A stretch of 64,000 bases of DNA from an uncultured Comamonadaceae bacterium. GTDB taxonomy: Bacteria > Pseudomonadota > Gammaproteobacteria > Burkholderiales > Burkholderiaceae. The first letter of the stretch is position 1. Each line of letters opens with the position of its first letter. The position numbers were made by a program, and so were the translations under genes. The notes beneath the pieces are model-generated. The model was not told the origin of the DNA, ran no database searches, and was given only the letters and a program-made list of their open reading frames with translations. Location: NCBI GenBank assembly GCA_946482595.1, contig CAMLSD010000011.1:1-64000 (forward strand). Direction: 5' to 3'. Shown in pieces: positions 7,401-41,807 of the stretch.

Positions 7401-10400
7401 GGTGAGCGGCAGCGCCCCGGGCTGCCAGGGCAGCACCTCCTGCACCGGCACGCCGTCGTCCAGGCGGTAGATGCTGCGCAGCGGTTCATGGCGCTCGCGC
7501 AGGCCGTCCAGGGCGTCGGCCAGTGCGGTCACGTCCAGCGGACCACGCAGGCGCACCGCCACGGCCATGTTGTAGGCCAGGTTGCCGGGGGCGAGCTGGT
7601 GGATCACCCACATGCGCTCCTGCGAGAACGACAGCCGCACCGGCCCGTCGTCGCGCGAGGGCGGGATGCGCGGCAACAGCTCGGCATGGCGCGCGTGGCG
7701 CACGGCATCGTCGATGCGGTGTGCCAGGCCTTCCAGCGTGCGGGCCTCGAACAGCACCGCCAGCGGCAGCTCGACCTCGAAGGCCAGCCGGATGCGCGAA
7801 GCCACCTGGGTGGCCAGCAGTGAATGCCCGCCGAGGTCGAAGAAGTCGTCGGCATGGCCGACCTCGGCCACGTGCAGCACGTCGCACCAGATGGCGGCCA
7901 GCGCCTCTTCGGTCGGCGAGCGCAGACCGGTGTCGGCCGGCCCTGCGGCGCCTGCCGCCCCCTGCGGCGCGGGCAACGCGGCGCGGTCGACCTTGCCATT
8001 GGGCGTGAGCGGCAGGGCCGGCAGCACCACGATGGCAGCCGGCACCATGTAGTCGGGCAGGCTGCGGCGCAGCGTGTCCTTCAGCGCGCCGGGGTCGAGC
8101 AGGGCCGCGCCAACGGGGGTCACGTAGGCCACAAGCTGCTGGTCGCCCGGGGTGTCCTCGCGCACGATGACCAGGGCCTCGCGCACGTCCGGCTGCTGCT
8201 GCAGCAGGTTCTCGATCTCGCCCGGCTCGATGCGGTAGCCGCGCAGCTTGACCTGGTGGTCGAGCCGGCCGAGGTAGACCAGCGTGCCGTCGCGCCGGCG
8301 CCGCACACGGTCACCGGTGCGGTACAGGCGGGCGCCGGGTGCGGGCTCGAACGGGTCGGGACGGAAACGCTCGCTGCTCAGGTCGGGCCGGCCGTGGTAG
8401 CCGCGCGCCAGGCCGTGCCCGCCGATCCACAGCTCACCGGCCAGGCCATCGGGCAGCAGGCCGCCGCGGGCGTCGAGCACATGAAAGCAGGTGTTGCGCA
8501 GCGGCCGCCCCAGCACCACCGGTTCGCCCGGCTGGACACGGTGCACCGCCGACCAGATCGTGGTTTCGGTGGGGCCGTACATGTTCCACAGCCTGCCCAC
8601 GCGGGACACCAGTGCTGCGGCCAGCGGCTCGGGCAGGGCCTCGCCACCGCACAGGGCCGCCAGCGCCGGGTCACCCGGCCAGCCCGATTCGACCAGCAGC
8701 CGCCAGGTCGAGGGCGTGGCCTGCAGCAGCGTGGCCCGGGTATGGCCGAGCAGGGTCTGCAGCAGCTGGGGGTCCCGGCCGGCGCCGGCCGGGGCCACAT
8801 GCACCCGCGCGCCCACGCACAGCGGCAGCCACAGTTCGAGGCCGGCGATGTCGAAGGAGAGGGTCGTGATGGCCAGCACCACGTCCTGTGGCTGCAGCCC
8901 GGGCTCGTCGCGCATGGCGTCGATGAAGTTGGCCAGCGCGGCATGCTCGATCTCGACCCCCTTGGGTCGGCCGGTCGAGCCCGAGGTGTAGATCACATAG
9001 GCCAGGTCCTGCGGTGACGGCATCTGCCAGGCGGCGGCATCGGGTTCGGGCAGGCCGGCGTCCAGGTCGAGCACCGGGAGCCCCGGGCGCGCCAGGCGCG
9101 TGGCGACTGCGCGGCTGGCCACCAGCGCTGCCGCGCCTGCGTCGTCGAGCACATGCGCGATGCGTTCGCTCGGATAGTCCGGGTCCAGCGGCACATAGGC
9201 CGCCGCACAGCCCCACACGCCCAGCAGCGCGCTCACCAGCGGGGTGCCGCGCCCGGTGCACACGGCCACCCGGTCGCCCGGACGCACCCCCAGGGCCCGC
9301 AGCGCGGTGGCCACACGCCGCGCCTCGTGCATCAGCTCACCGTAGCTCAGCGAGCCGGCCTCGTCGCTGACGGCCGGCCGCTCGGGCGCCGCCTGGGCCT
9401 GCTGCATCACGCGCGCGGGCACCACCGTCGTCGATGTGGCTGCGCGCGGACCCCAGGCCTGGGTCAGCAGGCGGGCGGTCTCGGTGCTGTCGATCAGCGG
9501 CAGGGTGTCGACCGGGGTGTCCGGGTCGCGCAGTCCGGCGTCGAGCAGGCAGGCCAGGCGGCGTGCCATCGACTCGGCGGTGGCGGCATCGAACAGGTCG
9601 GTGCTGTATTCGAGCACCAGTTCCAGCCGGCCCTGGCGCTCACGGAAGATCGCCGTGAGGTCGAACTTGGACGTGGTGGCCTGGGTCCAGCGTGGCACCG
9701 ATGCGGTGAGGCCGGGCAGCTGCACCGGTGTGTCGTCGACACGCTGGTGCATCAGCATTGCCTGGAACAGCGGGTTGCGGCTGGGGTCGCGTTCGGGGTT
9801 GAGCTCCTCGACGAGCTTCTCGAACGGCACGGCCTGATGGGCCTGGGCCGCCAGCAGGTCGGACTTCACATGCTGCAGCAGCGCACGCAGCGAGGGCGCG
9901 CCCGACAGGTCGGAGCGCAGCACCAGCGTGTTCGCGAAAAAGCCGATCAGGCCCTCGACGGCCAGTTGATCGCGCTGGGCCACGGGCGTGCCCACCAGGA
10001 TGTCGTGCTGGCCGGTGGTGCGCGACAGCCAGGCCTGGAAGGCCGCCATCAGCAGCATGAAGGGGGTGACCTGCTCGGACTCGGCCAGGTCGCGCAGGCG
10101 CCCGGGCAGATCCTCAGGCAGCGGCAGCACACATTCGGCGCCGGCAAAGCTCTGGCGTGGCGGGCGCGGCCGGTCGGCGGGCAGGTCGAGCACGGCGCGC
10201 GGCTCGGCCAGTCGGGCCCGCCAGTGATCGAGCTGGCGTTGCAAGGCCTCGCCCTGCAGGGTGCGGCGCTGCCAGCGGGCGAGATCGGCATACTGCAGCG
10301 GCAGGGGCGGCAGCGGGTCGGCCTCACCGCGCACCAGAGCCGCATACAGCGTGCACAGCTCACGGGCAAACACGCCGGACGACCAGCCATCGGACACGAT

Positions 10401-11006
10401 GTGGTGCGCCGCGGTCAGCAGCAGGTGGTCGTTGTCGGCGCAGCGCAGCAGCGCCACACGGAAGACCGGCCCTTGCGCCAGGTCGAAGGGCGTACGCCCC
10501 CAGTCCCGCGCCACCGCCTCGATGGCGGCGTCGTCGGCGCCGGACGCGGCCCCCGGCAGGTTGCGCAGGTCGATCTCTTCCAGCGGCACCGGCCCGGCCG
10601 GGTGGATGTGCTGCACCGGTTCGCCGTCGGCCGTGGTGCCGAAGGTGGTGCGCAGGGCCGCATGGCGGCGCACGATGGTGTCCAGCACCCGCCGCAGCAC
10701 GGCCACGTCCAGCGGGCCCTGCAGCCGCAGCGCGCCGCGGATCACATAGGCCGAGGCATCGTCCTGCATCTGGTCGAGCAGCCACATGCGCTGCTGCGCA
10801 AACGACAGCGGCGCGGCCTCGCTCATCTCGCTGCGCCGGGCCTCGGCGCCCAGCCAGGCGAGCAGCTCGGGCTTGGCCTGCGCAATGGCCTCGCGCAGTT
10901 CGGCACCGAGCACGCCCTTGGGCGCGTTGACCCGCAACTGCTCGCCGTCGACCGCCAGGGTCACGTCGAGCAGGCGCAGGTGGGTGATGAGTTCAGATGC
11001 GGTCAT
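4488..11006 (-). CDS. NRPS protein I: docking-C-A(Gly)-PCP-C-A(Gly)-PCP
   Basis: A 2172-residue two-module NRPS, predicted to be the last in the line. Domains: TubC-type N-terminal docking domain 1-52; C1 about 62-505 (HHIVSDG 201-207); A1 530-1008; PCP1 with Ser1062; C2 1122-1555 (HHIAGDH 1254-1260, the usual final Gly being His); A2 1575-2070; PCP2 with Ser2120. By alignment to the GrsA pocket, A1 reads D-I-L-Q-L-G-M-I-W-K (D719, I720, L723, Q762, L785, G787, M809, I817, W818, K1005). A2 reads D-I-L-Q-L-G-L-V-W-K. Both match the known glycine code closely. About 20 residues follow the last PCP, so there is no thioesterase or reductase. The gene starts 3 bp after H ends and overlaps the hydrolase gene by ATGA. 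Confidence 0.93.
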   Translation of the reverse strand: MTASELITHLRLLDVTLAVDGEQLRVNAPKGVLGAELREAIAQAKPELLAWLGAEARRSEMSEAAPLSFAQQRMWLLDQMQDDASAYVIRGALRLQGPLDVAVLRRVLDTIVRRHAALRTTFGTTADGEPVQHIHPAGPVPLEEIDLRNLPGAASGADDAAIEAVARDWGRTPFDLAQGPVFRVALLRCADNDHLLLTAAHHIVSDGWSSGVFARELCTLYAALVRGEADPLPPLPLQYADLARWQRRTLQGEALQRQLDHWRARLAEPRAVLDLPADRPRPPRQSFAGAECVLPLPEDLPGRLRDLAESEQVTPFMLLMAAFQAWLSRTTGQHDILVGTPVAQRDQLAVEGLIGFFANTLVLRSDLSGAPSLRALLQHVKSDLLAAQAHQAVPFEKLVEELNPERDPSRNPLFQAMLMHQRVDDTPVQLPGLTASVPRWTQATTSKFDLTAIFRERQGRLELVLEYSTDLFDAATAESMARRLACLLDAGLRDPDTPVDTLPLIDSTETARLLTQAWGPRAATSTTVVPARVMQQAQAAPERPAVSDEAGSLSYGELMHEARRVATALRALGVRPGDRVAVCTGRGTPLVSALLGVWGCAAAYVPLDPDYPSERIAHVLDDAGAAALVASRAVATRLARPGLPVLDLDAGLPEPDAAAWQMPSPQDLAYVIYTSGSTGRPKGVEIEHAALANFIDAMRDEPGLQPQDVVLAITTLSFDIAGLELWLPLCVGARVHVAPAGAGRDPQLLQTLLGHTRATLLQATPSTWRLLVESGWPGDPALAALCGGEALPEPLAAALVSRVGRLWNMYGPTETTIWSAVHRVQPGEPVVLGRPLRNTCFHVLDARGGLLPDGLAGELWIGGHGLARGYHGRPDLSSERFRPDPFEPAPGARLYRTGDRVRRRRDGTLVYLGRLDHQVKLRGYRIEPGEIENLLQQQPDVREALVIVREDTPGDQQLVAYVTPVGAALLDPGALKDTLRRSLPDYMVPAAIVVLPALPLTPNGKVDRAALPAPQGAAGAAGPADTGLRSPTEEALAAIWCDVLHVAEVGHADDFFDLGGHSLLATQVASRIRLAFEVELPLAVLFEARTLEGLAHRIDDAVRHARHAELLPRIPPSRDDGPVRLSFSQERMWVIHQLAPGNLAYNMAVAVRLRGPLDVTALADALDGLRERHEPLRSIYRLDDGVPVQEVLPWQPGALPLTDLTGQGEAAVDQALDQARSLARQPFDLAHGPVLRLGLWRLSGEDHLLAIVLHHIAGDHWSFSVMAAEVGHAYAARRAGHSSARPPLPIRYRDYARWQRDWLQGEVLERQMAYWREQLDGLAPLSLPFDRPFPDAPSFVGGRHEIALPEGLLPRLEALGRREGATLFMTSFAAFVALLHRVNGQDDLAVGVPIANRTQADTEGLVGTFVNTLVMRVGLGGVNGFTELLRRVRGVALDAYAHQDMPFEKLVEALVRQRDAQRAPLVQVLFNVQNAPLRTVQIDELLWEPVSLHRGAAQFELSVALSPRDGGRLMIEYSAQLFDHATVAQLTDSYLEVLQAVAADPAVPVAALPVLSAPQRAQLDTWNRTEAPLPPPGLALRQLQAQARLEPDRRVATCGADHLSLGQLDARVTALAQHLRALGVAPGVLVGVCLPRSLDMLVALLAVQQSGGAYVPLDPGFPEDRLSYMLADSGAAVLLTWGDTAQGVELPAGVQVVDLAQPLPPAAADAAGDTTVPAPPTPQDPAYVIYTSGSTGKPKGVAVPHGALANFLASMAREPGLQAGDVLAAVTTISFDIAALELYLPLVVGARVDIIPRETAVDGPALAQRLAETGATVLQATPATWRLLIEADWRPTSGFKALCGGEGLPRDLADALLERVSELWNLYGPTETTVWSTTERVLPGTGPVSIGRPIANTQVHVLDRHGQPLPAGLPGELWIGGAGVALGYHRRPELTAERFVPDPFAPSGGGRLYRTGDLGRWRHDGRLEHLGRLDHQVKVRGFRIELGEIEVALQAHEQVQQAVVVAREAAPGDLRLVAYVLFQPGGDLTASEVRRHLRRDLPDYMVPSVVVTLDQVPLTPNGKVDRLALPDPFKGAGAVRREHEAPAPGLEQRLAEIWRGILQVERVGAGDNFFELGGHSLLSLRVVATVERELGWRMDPRTLFFQTLREVAATGARVLAERTPDPAGVASP

Positions 11007-11009
11007 GTG

Positions 11010-16166
<5,157 letters not shown>

Positions 16167-16191
16167 GTTGTGGTGCGCTCGCCCGGGCTGC

Positions 16192-29546
<13,355 letters not shown>

Positions 29547-32500
29547 TCAGGGTCTCCGCATGCGCTGCGCCAGCAGCGCCTCGACTTCGTCGTCGCTCAG
29601 GTCGTCGATGGCGCCCACCGTGTCGGCGCGGGGTGCGGCTGCCGCAGGGGCCACGGTGCCGGCCGGGGCACGCGGGGGGCTGTCGTCCTGCGGGAACAGC
29701 TGCTTCAGAAGGTAGTGGCTCAGGGCGTCGATCGTCGGGTGATCGAACACCAGCGTGGCCGGCAGGCTGCGACCCAGGCCCAGTTGCTGGCCCAGGCGGT
29801 TGCGCAGGTCCACGGCCATCAGCGAGTCGAGGCCCAGCTCGTTCAGGGGCTGGCGCAGGTCGATGCGTGTGGCATCCGGCGCCTGGATCACCTGGGCCAC
29901 CTGTTCGGCCACGAGGGCCTGCAGCAGCTCGGGCCGGCGCGCAGCGCTCGCCTGCCTCAGGGTGTCGATCGGGTCCGGGCCGGCGGCAGGTGCTGACCCG
30001 GCCGCAGCGGGGACAGGCAGCGCGGCGGCGGGCCGGGGCGACACCGTCACCGCACGCGCCCGGGGCGGCGGCATCACCTGTTCAAGGAAAGGCGGCACCG
30101 TTGCCCCGCCCTCGGCCGCCTGCAGCCGGGCCCAGTCGACCGGGAACACCACCGCGTGGGTGGGGCCGTGCGCCATCAGCGCGTCCAGCCAGGCCAGGCC
30201 CTGCGTTGGCGTGATGCTGCCGATGCCGCGTTCGCCCACACGCCGGTCGACCTCGCGGTCGGCGGCCGCACCGATCTCCGACCACGCGCCCCAGGCGATG
30301 CTCTGTGCCGGCAGGCCCTGGGCACGCCGGTGGGCCGCCAGCGCATCGAGGAAGGCGTTGGCCGCCGCATGGTTGCCCTGGCCCGACGACCCCAGCGTGC
30401 CGGCCACGGACGAATACAGCACGAAAAAGTCGAGCGACCGCTCGCGGGTCAGCACATGCAGCGCCCAGGCGCCGCTCAGCTTGGGCCCGAGCGGACGCGC
30501 AAAGCGGGCCCAGTCCTGCTGCATCAGCGCACCGTCGTCGAGCAGCCCGGCGCTGTGCACCACACCGCGCAGCACCGGCAGGTGGGCATCGGCCTCGGCC
30601 AGCACCGCGGTCACGTCGACGCTCCGGGCCAGGTCGGCCTGCATCGTGCGCACCTGCACGCCGGCCGCACGCCAGGCGGCGATCTGCCCGGCTGCGGCCT
30701 CACCCGGGGCACGCCGGCCCACCAGCAGCAGGTGGCGCGCGCCATGCGCGACCAGATGGCCGGCCGTCAGCAGCCCCAGCCCGGACAGCCCGCCGGTCAC
30801 GAGGTAGCTGCCGTGCGGGTCGAGCCGGTCCGTGCGGCTGCGTTCGCCGCGTTCGGTGACCAGCACCACCTTGCCGACGTGCCGGGCCTGCGCCATGCAG
30901 CGGAAGGCCGCCGCGGCATCGTCCAGCGCAAAGGCCTGCACCGGCAGCGGCCGGATCTCGCCGCGCCGCAGCAGCGACACGACCTGCTCGAACAGCGCCC
31001 GGGCGGCCGGCCGATCGGCATGGCGCTGCGCGGCCAGGTCGATCATGTGATACCGGGCCCGCGGCCGCACCTGCGCCACCTGCGCGGCGCTCCAGATGTC
31101 GCGTTTGCCGATCTCGAGGAAGCAGCCGTCCTCGGCCAGGCAGGCCAGGCTGGCCTCGATGAAGTCGCCCGCGAGCGAATTGAGCACCACGTCCACACCG
31201 CGGCCCCGGGTCAGCTCGTGCACGCGCGCGGTGAAGTCGAGCGTGCGCGAATGCAGCACATGCGCCACGCCCTGGGCCCGCAGCAGGGCCTGTTTCTCGG
31301 GGCTGCCCGCGGTGGCGATCACGGTGGCACCACAGCGCTGCGCCAGCTGCACCGCGGCCTGGCCCACCCCGCCGGCCGCGGCATGGATCAGCACCGTCTG
31401 GCCGGCGCGCAGCGCCGCCAGCTCGACCAGCGCATGCCACGCGGTCATGAACGCAAACGGCACGCTGGCCGCCTGGGCGTGGGTGACACCGGGGGGCAGC
31501 AGGCAGACGTCGGCGGCCTCGGCCAGCACATGGCTGGCAAAACAGCCGGCGGCCGTGGCCAGGACATCGTCGCCGACGGCCAGCCCCTGCACGCCCTCGC
31601 CCACCGCCACGATGCGCCCGGCGCACTCGCCACCCAGCGGTTCGGGGTCGGTGCGCAATGCCACGGCATTCATCACGTCACGGAAGTTCAGGCCGGCGGC
31701 CAGCACGCGGATCTCGACCTGGCCCGGGCCGGGGGCGACCGGTTCGGCCGGCACCAGGTGCAGCGCATCGATCACGCCGGAGTCGGGCGCGGCCAGGCGC
31801 ACACGCGCGGGCAGCGGCGGGCTTTCGGGCATGGGCGCGAGCCGGGCCGCGCGGGTCTGGCTGCCGCGGCGGGCGAGCTGGCGCTCGCGGCCGGCCTGCG
31901 CCAGCAGGCCCGCCACCGCCGGCGCCTGCAGCGCGGCCGGCTGGGCCGGGTCGAGGTCCAGTGTGGTGGTGCGCCATTCCGGGTGTTCGCGATCGATCAC
32001 CCGCGCCAGGCCGGCAACGGCCGCCTGCGCCGCATCGAGCGGATGCACACCGTGCACCGGCTGCGCGCCCCGGGTGAGCAGCCACAGGCGCGGCAGGCGG
32101 CCCGGGTCGAACGCCAGGGCACCGAGGGCCTGGACCACGTCGAGCACCGGCGCGAGCAGCGCCTGGGCCGCATCGGCGCCGGCATCCGGCCGGCTGTCGT
32201 CGAGGGCCGGGACGTCGAGCGCCGACAGCACGATCACCCCGGCCGCCTGGGCCGCATGGGCACCCAGCCACGCGCGCAGGTCGGCCTCGGGGGGGCGAAC
32301 CAGGCACTCGCCCGGCATCGCCGCCAGCGCCGCGGCCAGGCCGTCTCCCGACCCGATCAGCAGCCAGCGGCCCGATGGCAGCGCAGGCTGCCGATCGCGT
32401 TGCGGGCGACGCGCTGCGAGCACGACTTCGCGGGCACGGGGGTCTTCCGGGTCCAGGGCGTGGGCCTCGAAGTCCAGGTCGGCCAGCAGCTCCAGCCAAC

Positions 32501-35500
32501 GGGGCCGGCCCAGCAGGGGTTGATGGGGCCGCAAGGCGGTGTCGGTGAAGCGCCACCAGCCTTCGGTGAGTCCGAAGCTCAGGTCGATCCAGCGCTCGGG
32601 CGCGGTGACCTCGATCATCAGCAGCAGGCCACCGGGGGCCAGCACGGCCCGCAGGGCCGACAGCGTCTGGCGCAGGTCGGCGGTGGCGTGGATCACGTTG
32701 GCGGCCACGATCAGGTCGAAGGGCTCGTCACCCAGGCCCTGGGCTGCGAAGTCCTGCTCCAGGTCGAGCGTGGCGAAGCGCATGAAGGGATGGTCGGGGC
32801 CAAAGCGTTCACGTGCCCGCGCGACCAGTGCAGCGCCCAGGTCGGTGAACAGGTAGTCGCAGGCATCAGCAGGCAGTGCAGGCGCCAGCCAGGCGGTGGT
32901 GCCGCCGGTGCCGCCGCCCACCTCCAGCACCCGCAGGCGCCGGCCGGCGGGCCGTTGCGCCTGGGCCCGCACGACGGCGTCGCGCACGAACTGCTGGTAC
33001 ACGCGGGCCTCGGGCGTGTCGCGGTACAGAGCCTCGGCCTGGGCGGTCGATCCGTCGGGGAACAGCACCTGCAAGGGGTCGAGCGTGCCCCGCAGGATGT
33101 CGGGCAGGGCCGGGCCGCAACGCGCGATCAGGTCGAGGTGAGGCCGTGAGCCGGGGTGGCGCTCGTGCAGGGCCCGCACGGCGGCCAGGGGGTCGCCCTC
33201 GGGCAGGGCCTGGGCCACCACCCAGACCGGCGCATCGTCACCGCCGTCGGTGATGCCGGCCTCGGGCCGCAGGCAGCCGATCTCGCCCAGCACCGCCAGC
33301 CAGCGGTGCAGCAGCCGGCCGTAACGCGGCGCCACACCGAGCTGACGGGCCAGTGCACTCGCCTGCACCCGATCGCCCGGGTGCGGGCGCCAGCCCAGCG
33401 CCCGAAGCGCCAGCGCCATCCAGGTGGCGCTGTGGTGCTCGATCTCGACCATCGCGCGATGGTGGTCATCAAGCCCTTCGCGTGTGGCCAGCGCATCGAG
33501 GTGGCCGGCCATCGCCGCGGCCAGTGCCGCAGGCGCGGGCCAGCCGCTGTCCTCGGGCCGGGCCGTCCAGCTCACCTGGTACCAGGCTGACCGGGCTGGC
33601 GCAGCCGGACGCAGGGTGATGCCCGCCAGCCGGGCGGCCAGCCCCAGGGCATCGTGCACCGTGACCTCGGCCTGCAGCACACCGGTGCTGCGGCCGGGCT
33701 GCACCACGGCATGGCTCCAGACGGTGCCCTGCAGCGGGCGGATCAGCTCGATGCGGTCGAACACCAGCGGCAGGTAGGCGCCTTCGGCGCCCACCGAGGC
33801 CGGCAGTGCCGCGGCCACGACCTGCAGGCAGGCGTCGAGCAGGGCCGGGTGCGCAAGATACGCGCCGCCGCCGGCCGCGGCCGGCAGGTGCACCTCACCG
33901 AGCGCCTGGCCCGTCGGCCCGGCCTCGCCTTGCCACAGGGCCTGCAGGCCGTGCAGGCTGTCGCCGAACTGCAGCCCGTGGTGCTGCAGCCGTGCCCGAT
34001 GGGCGGTCACGGTCAAGGGCTTGCCGCAGGCGGCGCGATGCTCGGCCAGCGTCAGGTCGGCTGCGCCCGGCGTGGCCGGCGCCAGCCGCGCCTCGGCATG
34101 GCGGTGCCAGGTGTCGGCGGCGGCATCGAGCGACAGGATTTCCAGTGACGCCTCGTCCGGGCCCGATGGGCGCACCAGCACCTGCACCGCCCGGGCCTCG
34201 CCCTCGTCCACGACCAGCGGCTCGCCGATCACCAGACCGTGCAGCGCCGCGACGCGACCCAGCACGGCCTGGCCGGCCGCCAGGGCCAGTTCGATGTGGC
34301 CGGTGGCCGGCAGGATGATGCGGCCCTGCACACGATGGTCGCGCAGCCAGGGCAGTTGGCGTGGGTCGAGTTCGGTGTCGAAACACACCAGACCCGGCAC
34401 GGCCGAGCGCAGGCGCACGCCCAGCAGCGGATGCCCGCTGGGTCGGGCCAGGCCGGTCGGCAGCCCGCCGTGTGGCCCGCCGTGTGGCAAAACAGCCTGC
34501 GCGGGCGTGAACCAGCAGCGCTCACGCTGGAAGGGGTAGGCCGGCAGATCGACCAGGCGTGCTGGCGCCGCCGCATGCACCGCCCGCCAGTCGATCGTGA
34601 CACCGGCCAGGTAAAGGCTGGCCAGGGCCTCGCGCAGCACGTCACCATCGGCGCGGCCGGCGCGCAGGCTGGGCACACGCGCCACGTCATCCCCCGTGTC
34701 GGCATCGGCCCGTGTCAATGCGAGCAGGGTGGGCTGGGGCCCGACTTCGAGCAGCACGTCCGCGCCGGCAGCGCGCAGCGTGGCCAGCCCCTCGGCGAAG
34801 CGCACCGGCTCGCGCACATGGCGCCGCCAGTAGCCCGCCTGGGTGAGCTCGTCGGCGCGGGCCCATTGCCCGCTCAGGTTCGACACGATCCGAAGCGCCG
34901 GACGCTGCATCGGCAGGCTGGCAGCCACGGCCTCGAAGGTGTCGAGCATGGGCTCCACCAGCCGCGAATGGAAGGCGTGCGACACCGGCAGGCGCTGCGA
35001 ACGCACGCCCTGCACCGCCAGCCGCTCGCACAGCTGCTGCACCGCGGCTTCAGCGCCTGCCACCACGACCTGGTCGGGCGCGTTGAGCGCGGCCAGATCG
35101 ACCGGCAGGCTGCTGGCCTGCAATGCCGCCTGCACCACGGCCTGCGGCGCCTGCAGTGCCGCCATCGCGCCACCGGCCGGCAGTGCCTGCATCAGCCGGC
35201 CGCGCTCGGCGACCAGGCGCAGGGCGTCGTCCAGCGTCATGACACCGGCCACGCAGGCGGCGACCAGTTCACCGACCGAATGCCCGATCAGCGCATCGGG
35301 GCGCACGCCCCAGGCCGCCCACAGGCGGGTCAGGGCGTACTCGACGGCAAACAGCGCCGGCTGGGTGAAGGCGGTGCGATCCAGCCGGACGCGCGGTGCC
35401 GTCGCGTCGAACACCACGTCGTGCAGCGACTCGCCCAGCAGCGGGTCGAGCACCGCAGCGCATTGGTCGAAGGCTGCGCGGAACACCGGCTCGTCGCGAT

Positions 35501-37285
35501 GCAGCGCCGCGGCCATGCCGGGGTATTGCGCACCCTGGCCGGTGAACAGGAGGGCCACGCGCGGCGGGTCGCGCCGGCTCACGCGGCGCTGGCGCAAGAC
35601 GGGTGACGGCCGTGCGTCGGCCAGCGCCTGCAGACCCTCGCGCAGTTCGGCCATGCTGCGCACCAGCAGCGTGGCGCGCTCGGGCAGGCTGGCGCGGGCC
35701 ACGGCGGCGGTGTGGCAGACGTCGCGCAGGGCCTCGTCCCCCAGTGGCGCGAACGCCTGTGCATACCGGCGCGCCAGCTCGGCCAGCGCCGCGCCGTTGT
35801 GGGCGCTGAGCACGAAGAGCTGCGTGCCGGACACGGGCGCAGGCACGGCGGCCGGGGCAGCGGTGGGTGCGGGTTCGGGCGCCTGCTCGACCACGATGTG
35901 GGCATTGGTGCCGCTGAATCCGAAGGAGCTGACACCGCCGATGCGCCGCCCGTCGATCGGCTCCCAGGGTTCGAGCCGGGTGGGCACCCGCACCGGCCAG
36001 AGCGACCAGGCGATGTGCGGGCTGGGCTGCTGCAGATGCAGATGCGGCGGCACCTGGCCGTGGCGCAGCGCCAGCACGAGCTTGATCAGCCCGGTCACGC
36101 CGGCCGCCGCCTCGAGGTGGCCCAGGTTGGTCTTGACCGACCCCAGCCACAGCGGGCGTTGCGCATCGCGGCCCGGGCCGAACACATGGCCCAGGGCCTG
36201 GACTTCCAGCGGATCACCCAGCTCGGTGCCCGTCCCGTGGGCCTCGATCACGCCCACCTGCTGCGGCTGCAGGCCGGCGCGCTGCAAGGCCTCGCGGATC
36301 ACGGCCTCCTGGGCCGGGCCGTTGGGCGCAGTCAGGCCGCTGCTCGGGCCGTCCTGGTTGACGGCGCTGCCGCGGATCACGGCCAGCACGCGGTCACCAT
36401 CGGCCTGTGCATCGCTCAGGCGCTTGAGCACGACCACCCCACAGCCCTCACCGCGCCCGAAACCGTCGGCGGCGGCGTCGAAGGTCTTGCAGCGGCCATC
36501 GCGCGCCAGCATGCGGGTGTTGGAAAACGCGACGAACAGCTCCGGCGAGAGCATCAGGTTGACCCCACCGGCCAGGGCCATGCGGCATTCACGCGCGCGC
36601 AATGCCTGGCAGGCCAGGTGCACCGCCACCAGCGACGACGAGCAGGCCGTGTCGACCGTGACGGCCGGGCCCTGCAGGCCGAGCAGGTAGGACACCCGGC
36701 CCGACGCCACGCTGTGCGCATTGCCGGAGGTGTAGTGCGCATCGAGCAGCGTCGGGTCGCCGGTGCGGATCTGCAGGTTGACGTAGTCGCTGCTGCACAC
36801 GCCGAAGTACACGCCGGTGGCGCTGTGGCTCAGGCGGTCGGGCGGCTGGGCGGCGTGTTCCAGCGCCTCCCAGCTCACTTCGAGCAGCAGGCGCTGCTGC
36901 GGGTCCATGCCGTGTGCCTCGCGCCGCGTGATGCCGAAGAACTCGGGGTCGAAACCGGCCACGTCGGGCAGGAAGCCGGCCTCGCGCGTGACGCTGTGAC
37001 CGGGCCGATCGCCCTGGGGGTCATGGATGCCGTCGAGGTCGAAGCGTCCGCCGGGGACCGGGCCGACCGCGTCGACCCCGCGGCTGAGCAGCTCCCAGAA
37101 CGCCGGCGCATCGGCCGCCCCCGGCACGCGGCAGGACAACCCGATGATCGCGATCGGCTCGCGCGCGCCCGCCTCGGCGGCGGCCGCACGGGCCTCGGCC
37201 CGCTCCAGCGCCAGGAAGGCACGCTGCAGCGGGCTCAGTTCGGGCGCACGTTCGGGCGCACGTTCAGGCGGACGTTCGGGCAGGT

Positions 37286-37289
<4 letters not shown>
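29547..37289 (-). CDS. Type I PKS E: KS-AT-DH-MT-ER-KR-ACP
   Basis: The largest module, 2580 residues, with every optional domain. Repetitive N-terminus 4-18 then docking helix to 43; KS 44-470 (Cys216, His351, His391); AT 578-868 (Ser671, HAFH 771-774, malonyl type); DH 952-1228 (His985, Gly989, Pro994, Asp1152); C-methyltransferase about 1390-1630 (VLEVGGGTGG 1454-1463); ER 1855-2145 (HAAAGGVG); KR 2160-2345; ACP with Ser2489; LSDDEVEALL tail. Predicted unit: CH2-CH(CH3). As in F, the KR catalytic Tyr is His2307 (GNHAAAN) while Ser2294 is present. Full reduction here needs a working KR, so this His is worth testing. Overlaps PKS D by 4 bp. Confidence 0.92.
37238..37285 (-). repeat. 12-bp tandem repeat at the start of PKS E
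   Basis: Four imperfect copies of a 12-bp unit (GTTCGGGCGCAC on the plus strand) encode a PERA/PERP four-residue repeat in the first 18 residues of PKS E, ahead of the docking helix. The copy number may vary between strains. Confidence 0.8.
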
Positions 37290-41803
<4,514 letters not shown>

Positions 41804-41807
41804 GGGT

